A stretch of 64,000 nt of DNA, from the NCBI GenBank assembly GCA_003342815.1, contig PTEX01000004.1, positions 992,001 through 1,056,000 on the forward strand, in the 5' to 3' direction. Positions 1-12,969 of this stretch are shown piece after piece (the stretch's first letter is position 1; every line of letters begins with the position of its first letter). The notes below the pieces were generated by a model, which made no database searches, was not told the DNA's origin, and was given only the letters and a program-made list of their open reading frames with translations. The translations under genes were made by a program, and so were the position numbers. The stretch is from Eudromia elegans. Taxonomy: Eukaryota > Chordata > Aves > Tinamiformes > Tinamidae.

Positions 1-3000
1 TTGAAATCATTGTGGACACAGGTATAAGCAATACAGACTGCATAAAAAACACAAGGAAGAAAGATGTAAATCAAAGTAGGTCAAATAATGCTTGAAGAAG
101 CAAAAAGAAATATTTCAAGACATGTAATAACATGAGGCACGAGTTACAAGTGAGGTAATGAAATATATTCATTTTTGGCAGGGAATTCTGTGACATTATT
201 AGGAAAGAATATCTTTCTAAACACCAGTCAGAAGCTGAACACAAATTAATTTGGAATCCACACTAACTGAACAGCTGGATCCAGAAAACAAATGTGGATA
301 GTTCACAATGACAAACTCCAGCCATTGAAGTTTTTGAACAATTTCCCTATTTTGGGCTCAGCCAAAAGTTACAAAACCCTTGATGTTTCTTAGCAGTTTT
401 CCTGGAAGGAATGGCCATAGAACAGCATTTGCTAAGCTCCATAAGTTCTTTCAACATTAAAAAGAAATTATTTCAAGCTTTAGGATGGCATTTGAACCCA
501 GCCAGATATTGGCAACTAACTCATTGAATCTTACCCTAGCACAGCATCGGAAAGAAGAAAAGACTGAGGTAAAAAGGCACGACACCAAGCCAGTTCTCTG
601 CACCGAGGAGCAGATTTCATGACTAACTTTCAGCTCTCAGCATTCACCGTAGCATTGTAGCCAGGGTCACCACGGTGCTGAAGAGGAGGACATGGTAACA
701 CACAAGACAGGAAGGCAAAAAACAACACCAAAAAACAAGAAGATTCATGACTGAATCTGGAGCCTTTGCAGGGTTTAATATATCTCCTTAGTGATCTTAA
801 TTGCACATCAATCTTCTTCAACTGGAGAATGAGGAAAACGTGAGATTCTCCAGCTCGGCACAGAGGGCAAACTGAAGAGAAGGAGAAAAGAAGGGCATGC
901 TCTATCCAAACTGGATTTTCTCCCTCTCACAACAAAATCACAAGAAGCTTTTCCTTGGTGCTTGCCAGCACAGGAAAATTACTACAGAACAAATCAGAAT
1001 GTGACTTTACAGCACTCTGTCCCTAATTCCCTTATTCTATACTTCAAGTTCCTTTTGGCAGTTAAGCTTAATCCACTTCTAACCCACACAAAAGCATGTT
1101 CAGGGCAGGTGCCCACGCAAGGAATTAGTGCAGAGTAAGTACACTAAGCTAACAAGACCTCAGCACAAGGTTCTTCATCAACCTTGACTGCCAATGTCAT
1201 TCTTGGTATTCACAGAGACTTAAATTGCCAAATTGCAGGTAGGAGAAAGAATTATGTAAATATCTTTCCACTCCTATGAGTCAAAGAAAGGTAAGAATTC
1301 TGCTCTGCTGGCAGCCCTATCCAAGCTGTACAGCCATATGCAGAGTTGTTTATGCAAGATAATCTAAGGCCCAATCCTTTCTATGCTTAGATAGACCAAA
1401 CACTAATGGCTCCTCATGAGAAAAAAAACAGACTCTATAACTCCTTTAAACTATGCCTGATTTACATGGTCCTCAATAAAACATTTACATTTCTCACTAT
1501 AAACAACTTATCCATGCAATAAAAATTGCACAGATAATTTTTGATTATATTCCAGACTTTACAAATCTAGTTTGGAAGACTTATGTAATCAACAGACAGT
1601 TTATCAGTACGCATGACCTTGCCCGTAATTTATCCCATAAATTCAAAATCAGTAGAGTTGAGATGAACGTTTCATACTCTATTCTCAGAGTCTGCATTCC
1701 TAAAGAAATGCCAAAACAGAAATGTCAGGTAACATTAATTCCATCCCTATTTATAATATTATGTGCTCAGAGAAACATAGAGTGAAAAACACACACATAC
1801 TCTGCAGTGAGGAGTATTCCACGTGTGCAATGAAAGAGGGTTGTGCTGTGAAGTTCATGCCTTATAACTGACTTATTTCCCTGCCTAAGGTTTGGGGAGG
1901 TCAAAAACTTCTCCATAGCCTTAAATGGATACTGTCAGAATTAAAGTTATCTGCTAGATCATGCTGGGAATAAGTAACACACTTTCACAACCTTTTAAAC
2001 TATCCTTCTCCAAGTTACTCATGACTATTAGATCATGTTTTAAAAATCTAGTTTTGCTTTTCCTGATGATGCTATTGATTTAAAGACAAGAAATATGTGC
2101 AAAGCAAGAGACAAATGATATCAATCCAATGCGCTTCCTGCTTAGCAAGTGCTCTCTTGCTCACTAACCCCTCTCCTTTGCCTTTCAGTTCTGAATACCA
2201 AAGAATGAAGAAGTCCTTCCTGCTTCCAAAAATAATGGTACTTAAATTTCTTTTTCTATAAATAAAAAAAGTGAAATATAATCTATGAGTTCTTTGGGGA
2301 CAGGAAAAGCCTTGTTAATTTTTAAATCCAAACCTACATTTTGAAACTAAGAGGCACATTTCAGGGTCTGGCATCTCACCCATAATTTAAAACTTGCAGT
2401 AGCAGAAAGATAAAGAGAAAAAGCAACTTGTCTGCCCTGGAACTCTGCTGCCCTTAGGCATTAGCCAGAAATAATCCCAGAGGCAGGATGCAAATGAAAT
2501 GTCTCGTCAGCTCTCAGGCCACAGCACTTTTACCTTAAACATTTACATTAACAGATGGTCCCCTGAAGTCCCATCAACTCACTCCTGAGTTCACTTCCAT
2601 GTCACTCCAGGCCCCATTTGTCATCGGTCAAACAGCAGTGTCACACGAGAGTGGAGCCAGAAAAAAAAGGGACAAACTGTATGAAATGATGGGTGTCACC
2701 TACACAAATGCATTTGACCTCAGTTAGAAAAGATGCGGAAGTATTGAAAGTGCAAAAGGAAGGAACAAACAGGTGATTAGATGACATAGGATTGCTCTAA
2801 GTACCAAAAATCAGCTAACACACAGTTCTGCTAAAGCCAAAAGCATTACTTTCCTAGGTGGAAATCTGGAACCTTCTCAAAGAGATGCAGTGCTCGTGTT
2901 CAGACTTCAGCTTTTGCTGAATTCCTCAGGCAACCTCTAGATTCTCAGCTCACCAAGAGAAAGAGATACCGGTTTAACCAAGGGAAAAATAGAAATCTGA

Positions 3001-6000
3001 GCTCAGCTCTGCTAGGCTCAAAGCAAACAGCTCTGGAGCTCATGTGTGACTGGAGTTCCCTATAGCAGGAAATAAATTTCAATTTGTTTGTGTCCTTTTT
3101 TCTTGGCCAAAACAAAAATTTCATGTGCAAAGGGAAAAAAACCCAAATTAGTCTAGTTGAACTCGGTGAAGAGTGGCAACACAGACACATAAAGCCTGGC
3201 ACAGGCTGATACTTGTTCATTCGAGGGCCAAAGGAGCCAACGTAGCCTGATCTGCAAGTGCAGCAGGCCCTGCCACGGGAGCCGCCGGTGCTCGCCCTGC
3301 CCCAGCTCTGTGGTGCAGCTCAGGACGTTTCTCCGAAGCAGGGAAACACCAGCCCACTCGTACAAACAAGAGAGAGAAGCACAGCAGAGAGTGAGAAAAC
3401 TGTCACCACACAGACAACGTCTGCGGTCAGAAACAGAACTGAACCAAGTCTCTGAAATCTCAGGTTGGTATCGTGATTGCTCGACTCTGCACAGACCATA
3501 CAACTATTTTTCCTTCCAGTGCAAGTGGGATACAGGCCCTGGAATGAACTAGCCCTATGGTCTATTTTCTTTTATTGTGAGCCCCTTCATTACTTCATCT
3601 GAGAGGTGATACTTTTGCTTATTAAAAGAAAAACATATTTTACTTCTCTAAATTGCTTCAGGAAATTGAATACATTCCATCTCTCATTACATCCTTTTTT
3701 TTTTTTAAATACTATATATCTGAATACTAGACTTACATTTTAAAATGAATGACAGTGCTCTGCAGTAAAGCTTCATCCTCATAAGAAAAGCCACCGAGTC
3801 AGATTACTAAACTATACTGCTCTGTTTAGATTATACAAATCTTGCTACTCCTACAGGCTTTATACAGAGTCTTTTGGTCTGGAACAAAGCATCGAGCAAT
3901 TGCCAGAAACACCATCTTTTGCTTACCGCTATCCCCACTTCATACAGATCCTTTGGTGGCATTTCACTGTAACTCCACTGACACCACTTTCTTAACACCA
4001 GAACATGAAGGTGCTTTGGAACAGGATTTCCCTGAATTATATTTAAAATCATATTCATTTGAAAAAAAAAAAAATAGTAGACACATGCGGGTTTATCATG
4101 TTCCAAAGATTTCAGAAAGCCAAGCTTCACAAAACACTAAACTAAAAAAACACTCAGGGTCATTGCTGAATTCTTCTCCGAAAGGATTTAAATAAATCCC
4201 ACTGGGATTCATAACAGTCAGATATTCCTTTCCTTCTCTACAGTTCAACATCATCTGCCTTGAGGAGAATCTCTGCCTGTAAAATCAGTCATGATATTCA
4301 TGCTAACCCACAATTTCTAATTTTCCCTTTGTGTGTTGAGCTGAAAACCCTGCTGGTACCTGGCAATCAAGGCCGGTCTCACTCACCAGCAGAGACAAGG
4401 AGGGCTCCGCTGGGCACTGCGCTCACGGAGAGCGTCTCGCTCTCCCTCCTTGCAAACTTAGGCCAGTTTCAAGCGTAATTGCAGGGCTGAGCTGAGAGGC
4501 AAATGACAGCCCAGTAGAGATGTCCAGCTTAGAAAAAAAGAAAAAAAAGAAGAAGAAAAAAAAAGAAAAGGGGGAAAAAAAAGCTACATCTTTCAAATCT
4601 AAATAACAAAATTATTCTAAGCTGGTTAGGAAAATATAATAGTCAGTATGCTGAAAAAAACTGGCCATCAGCTTCAGCTTCGGCATTTTCAAGTTCAACT
4701 ATACAGTTTATTATTTGTAGGTTTTGATTTTTTTTGTTGTTTTGGCTTGACTTTTGATTACAAGTCTCTCTCTCATTTGCCCTTCAACTATTTTACATCT
4801 CCAGCCCGCGTGCCATCAGAAAATCTGGAGAATCTGGCAAAAGTTCTTCAAAGATATGATAACAAAATGTGTTTGACTGATAATAGCAAGAGTAAACATC
4901 CTGAAATCTTAGGACTCGGTTACACCGTATCAATATTGCCTTCTGATTGTTGAAATGTAAGCCTGGACATGCCTGCTTTCCTTCTGTCCGAAACACAGTG
5001 AAAATCCTACATGGTCACAGCAGGATGGGATTCTGAAGATCACCTTGTCCTGCAGTCAGCCATCACCACTCCCCCTACCTCTGCATGGGCACTTGGAAAT
5101 TCAGACAGCACAGCTTGCAGAAACTAACTGTTTTCATGCCATATCCCCCTTCCCTTCTCGTAACTTTTCCTCTCAAATTAGTAAGCTTTTTTTTCTAGCT
5201 CGAAGACCGAGTGCAGGAGACAGTAGCACATGTGGCAAAAGCCACTGGTGAAGGCAGTTTCTGTGTGTACATCCTGATGACTTCTAGGCCAGCTATCCTG
5301 GTAGCTCTTGATGGGGCAAACGGCTGAAGAACAGTGAAGAAGTCAGTAGTCTCCATTAGCACATATTGACTTTTGCAACGGCCATGTGCCTGTCTTCCCT
5401 GGGCTGCTCCCTCCAGACAGCCCCAATTGTTCACTACTTTTAAGGAACTCAATTTCTGCAATAAAACAAAAGCACAAGGACAGCTCTGTTCCTTACAGAA
5501 GGTTTGTGCATGCACTTGCTCTCATTTTTTATGTCATTTTGACTCACCAGCTAAATGAAAGAAATCTATAAGCTCAGTGCTGCTGGATGAGCTCAGGGTA
5601 CCAAGTATTTCATTGCTGCTAAGGCGAACTTCTGCTCATGAATCTTCTCTGCTCCTTCCGTGAGCAGCAGTTTAGGTAAGTTACATTTATAGCACTGATT
5701 CTACAGAAGGAGCACAGCGAGCGAGGACGGCAAGTGATGGCTCCCAAGGGAGCTCAAAACACAGATGTCATAAGAAGCCATTTCAGAAATTGTACACAAA
5801 GACCCAGCTGTGCAGTGGGGAGGCAGACAGGTGGCACGGGCACCACAGCAGGGCAATGGGCACACACCGGCCCGCGCCACCGCGCGGCACTGGCACCAGA
5901 CCCCTTATGTCAAGAAGGGCCTCTGAAGAAAGGGCCATTTCTTCACTGCCTCTGGAGAAGATGTCAAGGTTAAGCAGCCCTCTTCAAACAAAGCGTCCCC

Positions 6001-8219
6001 AGAGCACAGACTGCATTTGTCCATGACCTGTGAATTTACACAAGCTACCAAAGACTTGTGAAGTCAGCCGGAGTTAAGAGGCCCTCAGCACTCAGCTAAA
6101 TTGGTCCCACATTTGCCCTGGAGCCCTCTGTGAAGAAGCAGCTGTTTTTCTAATATTTTTTTATTCAGTTTTGCCACCCTGGCATAAAATGGGCCAGTGA
6201 TGCCCCCTTGCTCAAGGTCAAGAAGTGAAGGTCAAGAGATAGTTGATGGCTCAAGCAGCAAATGATGCCTTGCTGCCGCTTTCTGGTCTTCTCTTCATGA
6301 GAACAGGATGTTTTCTTAATCTCTAATCTGATTTTTTTTTTTTTTTGCAGATGAATCCTCTGTATATTGAATTTTGAAGAGTTGTACAGCTCCCTCCTCA
6401 GTGTCTAGAGCAGATTTGAGGGCACAGTGATCCTACTAGGATGACAGGTCATGCAATTTACTGCTATAAATCAACTACCTGGGTTCAGGTTTAGAGGGTC
6501 AGAGCACCCTGAGCTCAGGCAGCGGAAAGCTCTGTGGTTCACTGACCTTTGACAGCTTGCAATATTTTTAAAGCATGCTTTGAAAGGCAACTCTGATATA
6601 AATGACAGTGTGGAGCTCCCTATTTATCCTTTTTGTGATTCCAGATCAAATTGTCTGAACAGGTACCCAGAAATCTAATACCCCATCTGTGCTGGGATTC
6701 GTCTCTTATTCCATATTCCAAAAAGCTACAGAGCAATAGTGTGTGTCCATGTCTGATTATGCCCATTTGCACCAAGTGGGATTTGTGTGCCCAGTCATTT
6801 CTCAAAATCACCGAGGAAGACAGCAGAACTGGTCACAAGTGAGATGGCTGTAAACTACAGGGTAAATTTAATGAAATTAAAGAAATGTATTAAAAATATG
6901 TAATATATGGAAATTCCCTTGATTACAGGTATTTAAAATCTTTATAATCTTTTCTCAAATCACCAGAAATATGTTGATGCTGAAACTGAAATTTATTCAA
7001 AATATTTGATGGATGTAGCACAGAAATACCAAAGGACATATTATGATTAAAGTTTATACAATACTCTTGCACCAAGTAATACTTTTATCTTTGGGATGAA
7101 GAGCATTTTCCTCCCATTGCTTACAAATACTCTGAGCTTTCCTAAGTGATCCAAGGTGCAGCTCCCTCTGGTTAGAGGCACTAAAATCCAACCCAAAGCA
7201 ATTACAAAGAGAAAACAACAGCTAAGCTGCTCCAAAGAAACCAAATTTTAAAGAGTTTAGGACCACAGTAGAAGCAGTGCAATTGGTCTATTGACTATCA
7301 CGCTAGCCTGACGTTTTGCTCATAGTTTATTTTATAAATAACCTGATTCTCAAACAGCAGGCAAGTATGTAAACCAAAGAGTTAACAAAGTCAGCAAGCT
7401 GTTATTATTGAAAAGTTATTGAAAATTTCCTTCAGCATATCAGCCAGGGAAATAAACACAAAGCTTAACGTGGGCCAGCCCCACACTTGCACCATTAAAA
7501 GACCACATAGGTTCGGGAAAACCATGTAGCAGGGATGGAGCAGACTCAGGAGAAAACTAGAGTACTAACTCTAGTAGATTCTTTGGAAAAAGCCATAGAA
7601 GTTTTCCGGGCCCAATGCAATTCTTTAGCCTTCTTTATCGGTCACAGTAATTCTGGGTTTGTAAAGCATCAATACACCCAGGGCGCCAGAGGCTGGACAT
7701 GCACAATCTGCATATCCCCAGCCCATTTGCTGACAGCAATGTTCAGTCCAGCTCACAGCCCTCCACACATCAGTGGTGAGAGATGCTGGGCACACAAATC
7801 CCTTCAGCACCGGTGGGAAGCCACATTCCTCATGCTGGCAGCAGTGGCAACAAGGCAGGTGAATACTGCTTCTTACTCAAGTGCATAAATTCAAGTTCCT
7901 TGAGTGTAAAAATTGCCCCTACATTTCCAGGGAAACGCATGGATAAATAAACAACTAGAGAATGGCAAATTCTTCATTGTCTGCTGTGGCTTTGGCTCGG
8001 TCCTGCTACAAATGCTCTCTGCTCTGTGGTCACAGTCACACACCCCGATTACTCCTCAGCACAAACTGCTACAGTCCTATTTGGTTACAGGCCAATGACA
8101 CCCAATTCCCCCCCACTTCTCCTTCCTCTCTCCATCCCTCCCTGCTTTTTTTGGTCATAAATTAGTTAAGTGCCTGGCAAGGCCAGGCCCTCATCTCCCC
8201 CCTTACTCTCCCCACAATC
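1..8219 (-). other. NRXN3 intron (continues beyond the window)
   Basis: Intronic, A/T-rich sequence. It holds a purine tract at 4531-4583, a GC-richer patch at about 5730-5990, and T runs near 3691 and 6332. No open frame resembles a known protein, and neither LNS6 nor beta-exon sequence is present. Confidence 0.65.
4531..4583 (+). repeat. A/G-only purine tract
   Basis: This segment of about 53 bases is made only of A and G (AGAAAAAAAGAAAAAAAAGA onward, including GGGGG). It is pyrimidine-rich on the transcript strand. No retroelement is attached. Confidence 0.85.
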
Positions 8220-8640
8220 TCCCTTTGTCTAAAATTCCAGAGCACCAGAATGGCTCTTTGTAAATCTAATTGAAACAAATGCTATTGACCCAGACACATT
8301 TGCAAGTAAATCTGGTTGGACCTCAATCAGAGAGCATGCGTTTGACACCAAATTATGCTTAAGTGCTGTAGCAAGAAAAATGGGAACGTGCGCGCGTGCT
8401 CTGGCGGATAGAGAGACAAAGGGAGAACTTAATTAAAAGATCAAGACATAGGCCACCAAGCCCAGTAAATGAGATTCAGAGCTGAAAATGAGCCGTGCAG
8501 AGCTGCCTCTCATTATAGGAATCCAGCACTAAAGAGATTTGCTGCCCTCCAAGAATGCCTAGGCACAAGGCTTGCTCTAAAAAGGGCAACTGAGACAGGA
8601 GCAAAGGAAAAGTTAACTATATTGTAGGTAAGCTAGCCGT
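8220..8640. promoter_or_regulatory. Candidate conserved non-coding element
   Basis: This is a unique-looking, repeat-free segment with TF-site-like words (TCTAATTGAAAC, AACTTAATTAAAAG) and a 14-base alternating purine-pyrimidine run ACGTGCGCGCGTGC at 8386-8399. It is called from appearance only, and conservation cannot be seen here. Confidence 0.15.
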
Positions 8641-9309
8641 ATCGTAGGTGACCTCAAAAATGTCACCTATCTTGCGATTAGGCATTTTTCAGTCTAATAG
8701 TGAAGAAGGAAAGCGCAGTTTGCAATTGCTGCTCCAAGGAGTTATCTTCCAGAAGGCCACAGCGCTGCTCCAGAAGTCAGTGCAGCGCACGCACCAGCTC
8801 TGTCCTCGCTCCGATAACAAACTGCAGTGCATTATTGACATAAACACGAACTCCAGGAAAATCAACTGCAGCAACACCTAACTTGTTACAACCCAAAAGA
8901 AATAACAAACAAATTCTGCATTACCTCGGAAGGCAGAAGAACTTGGTCTGACATTTTCCTTAAGATTACCTTCTCCATTCCCATCGCATAAAGGCCAAGT
9001 CAGCTCATGTTTTTTATTTAACTATGCTCATTTTTATGTGATATTTATTGAAATAACTACATCAATAAAAAAATCTAGTTCAAACATAATTCCATATGTT
9101 GGCATGGTGACAACAGCAAAGAGTGGGGCCTCCAACTGTCTTCAAAAACTCCCATTTTGTGCATTTAAAGGTTTCTCTGGGCCTTTCACTCTTTATCCTT
9201 TTTTTTATCACAATGAAACTCGATGTTCTTAATAAAGATATTAAAAATAACTGAAAGTGGAAAATTGTGTTCAACACCACTTGGAGTGCATGTGAGACTA
9301 GCCTCCTGC

Positions 9310-9868
9310 TCCTCGGGGATTAAACAAACACGAGAATCGTGCCGCTGGATATCCCGGGTTGCCGTGTCCCACAGAATCTTTCCAACTTAAAGCCGCTGGA
9401 CGGAGCCTCTTGGACGGCGACGCAGCCGCCGCTGCGCTCAGCCACTCAAGCAAAGCAGTCGGTCTCACACATGAGCGGGGCCAGCGGTGCCCCTGATGTG
9501 TGTGACTGTCACATTTGTAAGCACAACAGGCTGTGCCGGCGGCAACGGGGTGGCTGTCGGAGTTTGATACAGCTCACAAACCCAAGCGCACAGCACACAC
9601 GGGCACCAACACACACAGCACTCCGAGCACGGCCCCAGCAGCAGGGCAGGCTCCACGTCCCCGGCTGAGACCCCCGTCCCAATAAATGGTGTGTAACTGA
9701 GCAGTGGAGGATCCTCCTGTCGTTACGCCCTCCCGGATCACGGTACTACGGCCTCCCTACAACTCCCATCTTCCCACACCTCCCGTTTACTCAGCCGCTA
9801 CAGCAGATACAAGCTGTGCAGGACACAGAGAAGCGTCGCTGAGACACTCTGCCTCTTCCTAAAGGAAA
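9310..9868. promoter_or_regulatory. CpG-rich patch, candidate CpG island
   Basis: CpG dinucleotides are visibly denser here than in the flanking intron (for example GGACGGCGACGCAGCCGCCG and GTGCCGGCGGCAACGGGG). It is the clearest CpG-rich patch in the window. I looked for the neurexin beta-specific first exon (a signal peptide, then a His-rich segment ending before Gly-Thr-Thr-Tyr) and did not find it, so this is not an obvious beta promoter. It could be an alternative or antisense promoter, or an enhancer. Confidence 0.35.
9339..9668 (+). other. CpG-rich 109-codon open frame, unidentified
   Basis: A plus-strand frame starts at ATG 9339 and ends at TGA 9666-9668. It contains a cysteine/basic cluster CDCHICKHNRLCRRQRGGC. 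I recognise no family. An AATAAA hexamer follows 12 bases after the stop (9681-9686) with a GT-rich word (GGTGTGTAACTG) right behind it, which is an arrangement of a short transcript's end. A chance frame in GC-rich DNA is the simpler explanation. Confidence 0.18.
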
Positions 9869-12699
9869 CCAAGCACCCAGCGTTTCTCTGAAATGCAGCC
9901 GTTGCACAAACTACTCGGAATACGCTAGACAATTATTCCTCAAACCCAAATACAAATCACAGTAACTGGCTCTGGCAAAGAGTGCAGGAAAGCAGAGAAA
10001 TACAAGGAAAGGATTTTCCCAGAAGCAGTGGAGCGGTCGGAAGAAACGTGAGCAGAAGCCCTTGGCTCTCTCGTGAAAGCCTCACCAGCACCACTCAACT
10101 GCTGCACGTATTTGCTGTGATTCTTCAATGTCAGAAAAGCTTCAACAACAACAACATCTGAACAAACCTACTCTATATAAGTGGTAATATCTCTCCTATC
10201 ACTGAACAGCACAGATGAATCCCTGAGATGGAATGGGAGTTTTTAAATGGCATACTGAATTACACAGAAGACTTGAAGAAAATAATTCCATAATCAAATT
10301 AAGCAGGAGGAATTCAGGAAAGTAAAATGTCATTATGCAATCTGAAATCTGGCACACCAGAGCTGGCTCCTGCCAAGATATCTCAGGGAACTTTAACCAC
10401 CCCTGGAGACCAAAATCTTGCTTTCGTGCTTGATGAAGAAAGCGGCACCACCAAACCCTGGCACCTGCAGCCCTCTGCATGGAGCTGTGTCCTTGCTCCG
10501 AGGTGACAGGGAGCAGAGTGCCACCTACTGCACTGCTCCGGCTCCCTGGCACTCCCGACATCAGCAAAGATCACAGCCCAATGCGTTGCAATTGGGGACG
10601 CAAAGAGAGCTAGGAGAGGAGAAGAGAGGGGCAAAAAGAGAGGGAAAAGGAACAGAAAGGAAATGAAAAAGGAAAAAGCTAAGTTGGGTACCTTGACAGA
10701 TACTGACAAGAATAGAAACAATAAAAAAAAATCCCTGCTGTGAAAAACCGGTCAAACGGGGGCCGCCGCAAACCGCACAGACCTCATGCAGTGTCCCCCC
10801 TCAAAGATGTCACAGCCCTTGTCAGCTTTGCTGCTGCAATGTTCCTCCAGGAGAGGAGAGCTTAGCTGACACCCCGCCAGTCAGCCCAGTGACTGCTGAC
10901 AGCCTTGGGGACGGGAAAGCGATGCCTGCAATCAAAGGGGGCCGTCAAAGCCAGATAATAAACCGCACTGCGAGGCAGCGCTGCCTAAGCGCATGTAAAT
11001 ACCTACAGGATCCATACGTACCCCCACACATTTACATATCCTCTGCCGTATCTCCTGCGACGAGAGCCAGGCAGCGTCGAGCCTGCGCGACTCCAGCACG
11101 CCCGGGGTGGTGTTGGAAGGCCCAGGGTGAGCTTATCCACACGACAGCTGCACTAATCCCTTTGATCTGCACTGACTGGGCTGCCGCACTGCTATATTAT
11201 ATAATAACAGAAATTAAGATGAGCTACAGTAAACAGTAATATAGCATGAAATACAGTCAGGGCTTGTTCAGTGGACATAACCAAGCCAGACCCAAAGGGT
11301 GCATGGCACCTGGAGAGAGGAAAGACGGTCCGGAGGTTTTGACACAAAATTACTGAGCAGGATCCTACTCTGCCCACACCCTCGGACTCTGGTCATCCCG
11401 TCCCAGTCTGGGGCAGGTTGTACGGCAGCAAGATCTGAGCCTCTACCATTCCCAGATCCAAGCTCGAGGCTGCCAGCAGGACCCTGGAGATTTCCCATTA
11501 GTCAAAACCGCAGCAGCTGCAGCCTCCCAGCCGGATGGACCCAAAGGGGCACTTGATAGTCTGCTGCTCTTTGCACACAGGGAAACCCTAAGGGCAGAGC
11601 AAAAACTCTGCCCCTTTATTCCCAGGGGCAACTTAAGAACAGAAGCAAAACTCCAGGGAAGGAAAATGCTGCCCAGTTCAGTCCGTACGCATACCACTTT
11701 GGAAAGTTTTCAGGAGGGTTTAGTACATTTTTAATTTCTTGGCAGTATAAGACTGGCAAAGATGTTTCACACATTCAGTAATGAGGATGGAGACTACTGA
11801 TTTTGAAAGAGGCAGTCTTTGTACTGCAATACTGAAAATACTCCTCTTTTATTTCATTCAATTTCTCTCTCTCTTTTTTTTTTTTTTTTTTTCCTCTGGG
11901 GAAAAAAATAAAGAGAGCTCTAACCCCTTTACCACCCAATTCAAAAATTCATCTTACATAACAGAATCCACAGAGTGTGTGAATTCATGTTTTTTGTTAA
12001 TGTCAAAAGCATTATGGACTCTGATACCCAAATTACCAGCTGATGGGCTACCTAGCATTAGCACACCCAAGCAGTTTCATAGGGGACAAAGTTAATTAAA
12101 CATCCATCACTTGGGCTGTTATTTGGTGAGCTAATGGTTTACCAAATATTTTTTAAAAAAAAAATAAAAGAAAATCAGATCTTCTCTCCCCAGGGGAAGG
12201 AAAAAAAAAACCCCTCAACTTCAAAGATGTAGAGGTAAAATGACAACAGTTTACATCATCTGATGTGGGTTTTTCCACCTACTCGCTTTACTGTACCATC
12301 TGGGTTACCCAGAACTTCTTTAGCAGCAAGAACAGAATTCATTTTATCCTGCTCCAGAAGTGAACTGTGGAAACCTGCATCAGCCTTAGCCATGGTGGCC
12401 CTGTGAGTCAGAAGAGCACGTCCAACTCAATCCAGAAGCAAAGGGCATACACGAGAGGAACGCTTTAGATGTGTTTAGGGAGGAGCTAGTTCTTCACATG
12501 CTAAAGAAGAGTAAAGCATTTCTCCAAGGGCAGGGAGAGCAGCCGCCTTCCCCAATATTGGCTATCAGCCGCTTCGTGTATCATAGAAGGGCAAAACTGG
12601 GAATTTTCTGAAACAGAAGGAATTAAGTCTCTTCTAGCAGACTACCTAGAAAAAATAGCATTTATTAATCAAAAAGTCAGCCACATACCAAAGGAAGGC
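9869..12699 (-). other. NRXN3 intron, low-complexity tracts only
   Basis: This contains a purine-rich tract at about 10602-10678, a T19 run at 11874-11892 and A-rich words near 12160 and 12200. No frame resembles a known protein. Confidence 0.6.
11874..11892 (+). repeat. Poly(T) homopolymer, 19 bases
   Basis: A run of 19 Ts follows CTCTCTCTC, so the whole segment is pyrimidine-rich simple sequence. Confidence 0.9.
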
Positions 12700-12969
12700 C
12701 TACTATACGCAGTGAGATCAGAACTTTCACACTTAACCCTCTCTGCGCTGAATGATGCGCAGGAGGGGCTCTCCGGCTCAGCAAAGCGGACACAGGAGCA
12801 GGACCGTGTGTCTTTGCTGAGCAGAAGGCAAAGCGCGAGTTACGGCCGTGTCCCGAGACAGCTGATGTTGCTGCTGAACCCCCCCGGCTTCGGGAGGAAC
12901 ACGGCGAATGCAGACTGCCAAGTCATACATCAGCCAAACCATCTCGCTGAGGCTGCGGCTGCTGACTGA
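12700..12969. other. GC-richer, CpG-containing patch
   Basis: This patch has several CpGs (GCGCTGAATGATGCGCAGG, AAAGCGCGAGTTACGGCCG, CGGCTTCGGGAGG) and is open for 85 codons on the plus strand. No protein family is recognised. It could be a regulatory element or simply a composition fluctuation. Confidence 0.25.

Noticed and set aside
10199..10755. Minus-strand frames of 112-122 codons
   Set aside because: They overlap a purine-rich tract, which reads as pyrimidine-rich (Phe/Leu/Ser) on the other strand. No protein similarity is seen.
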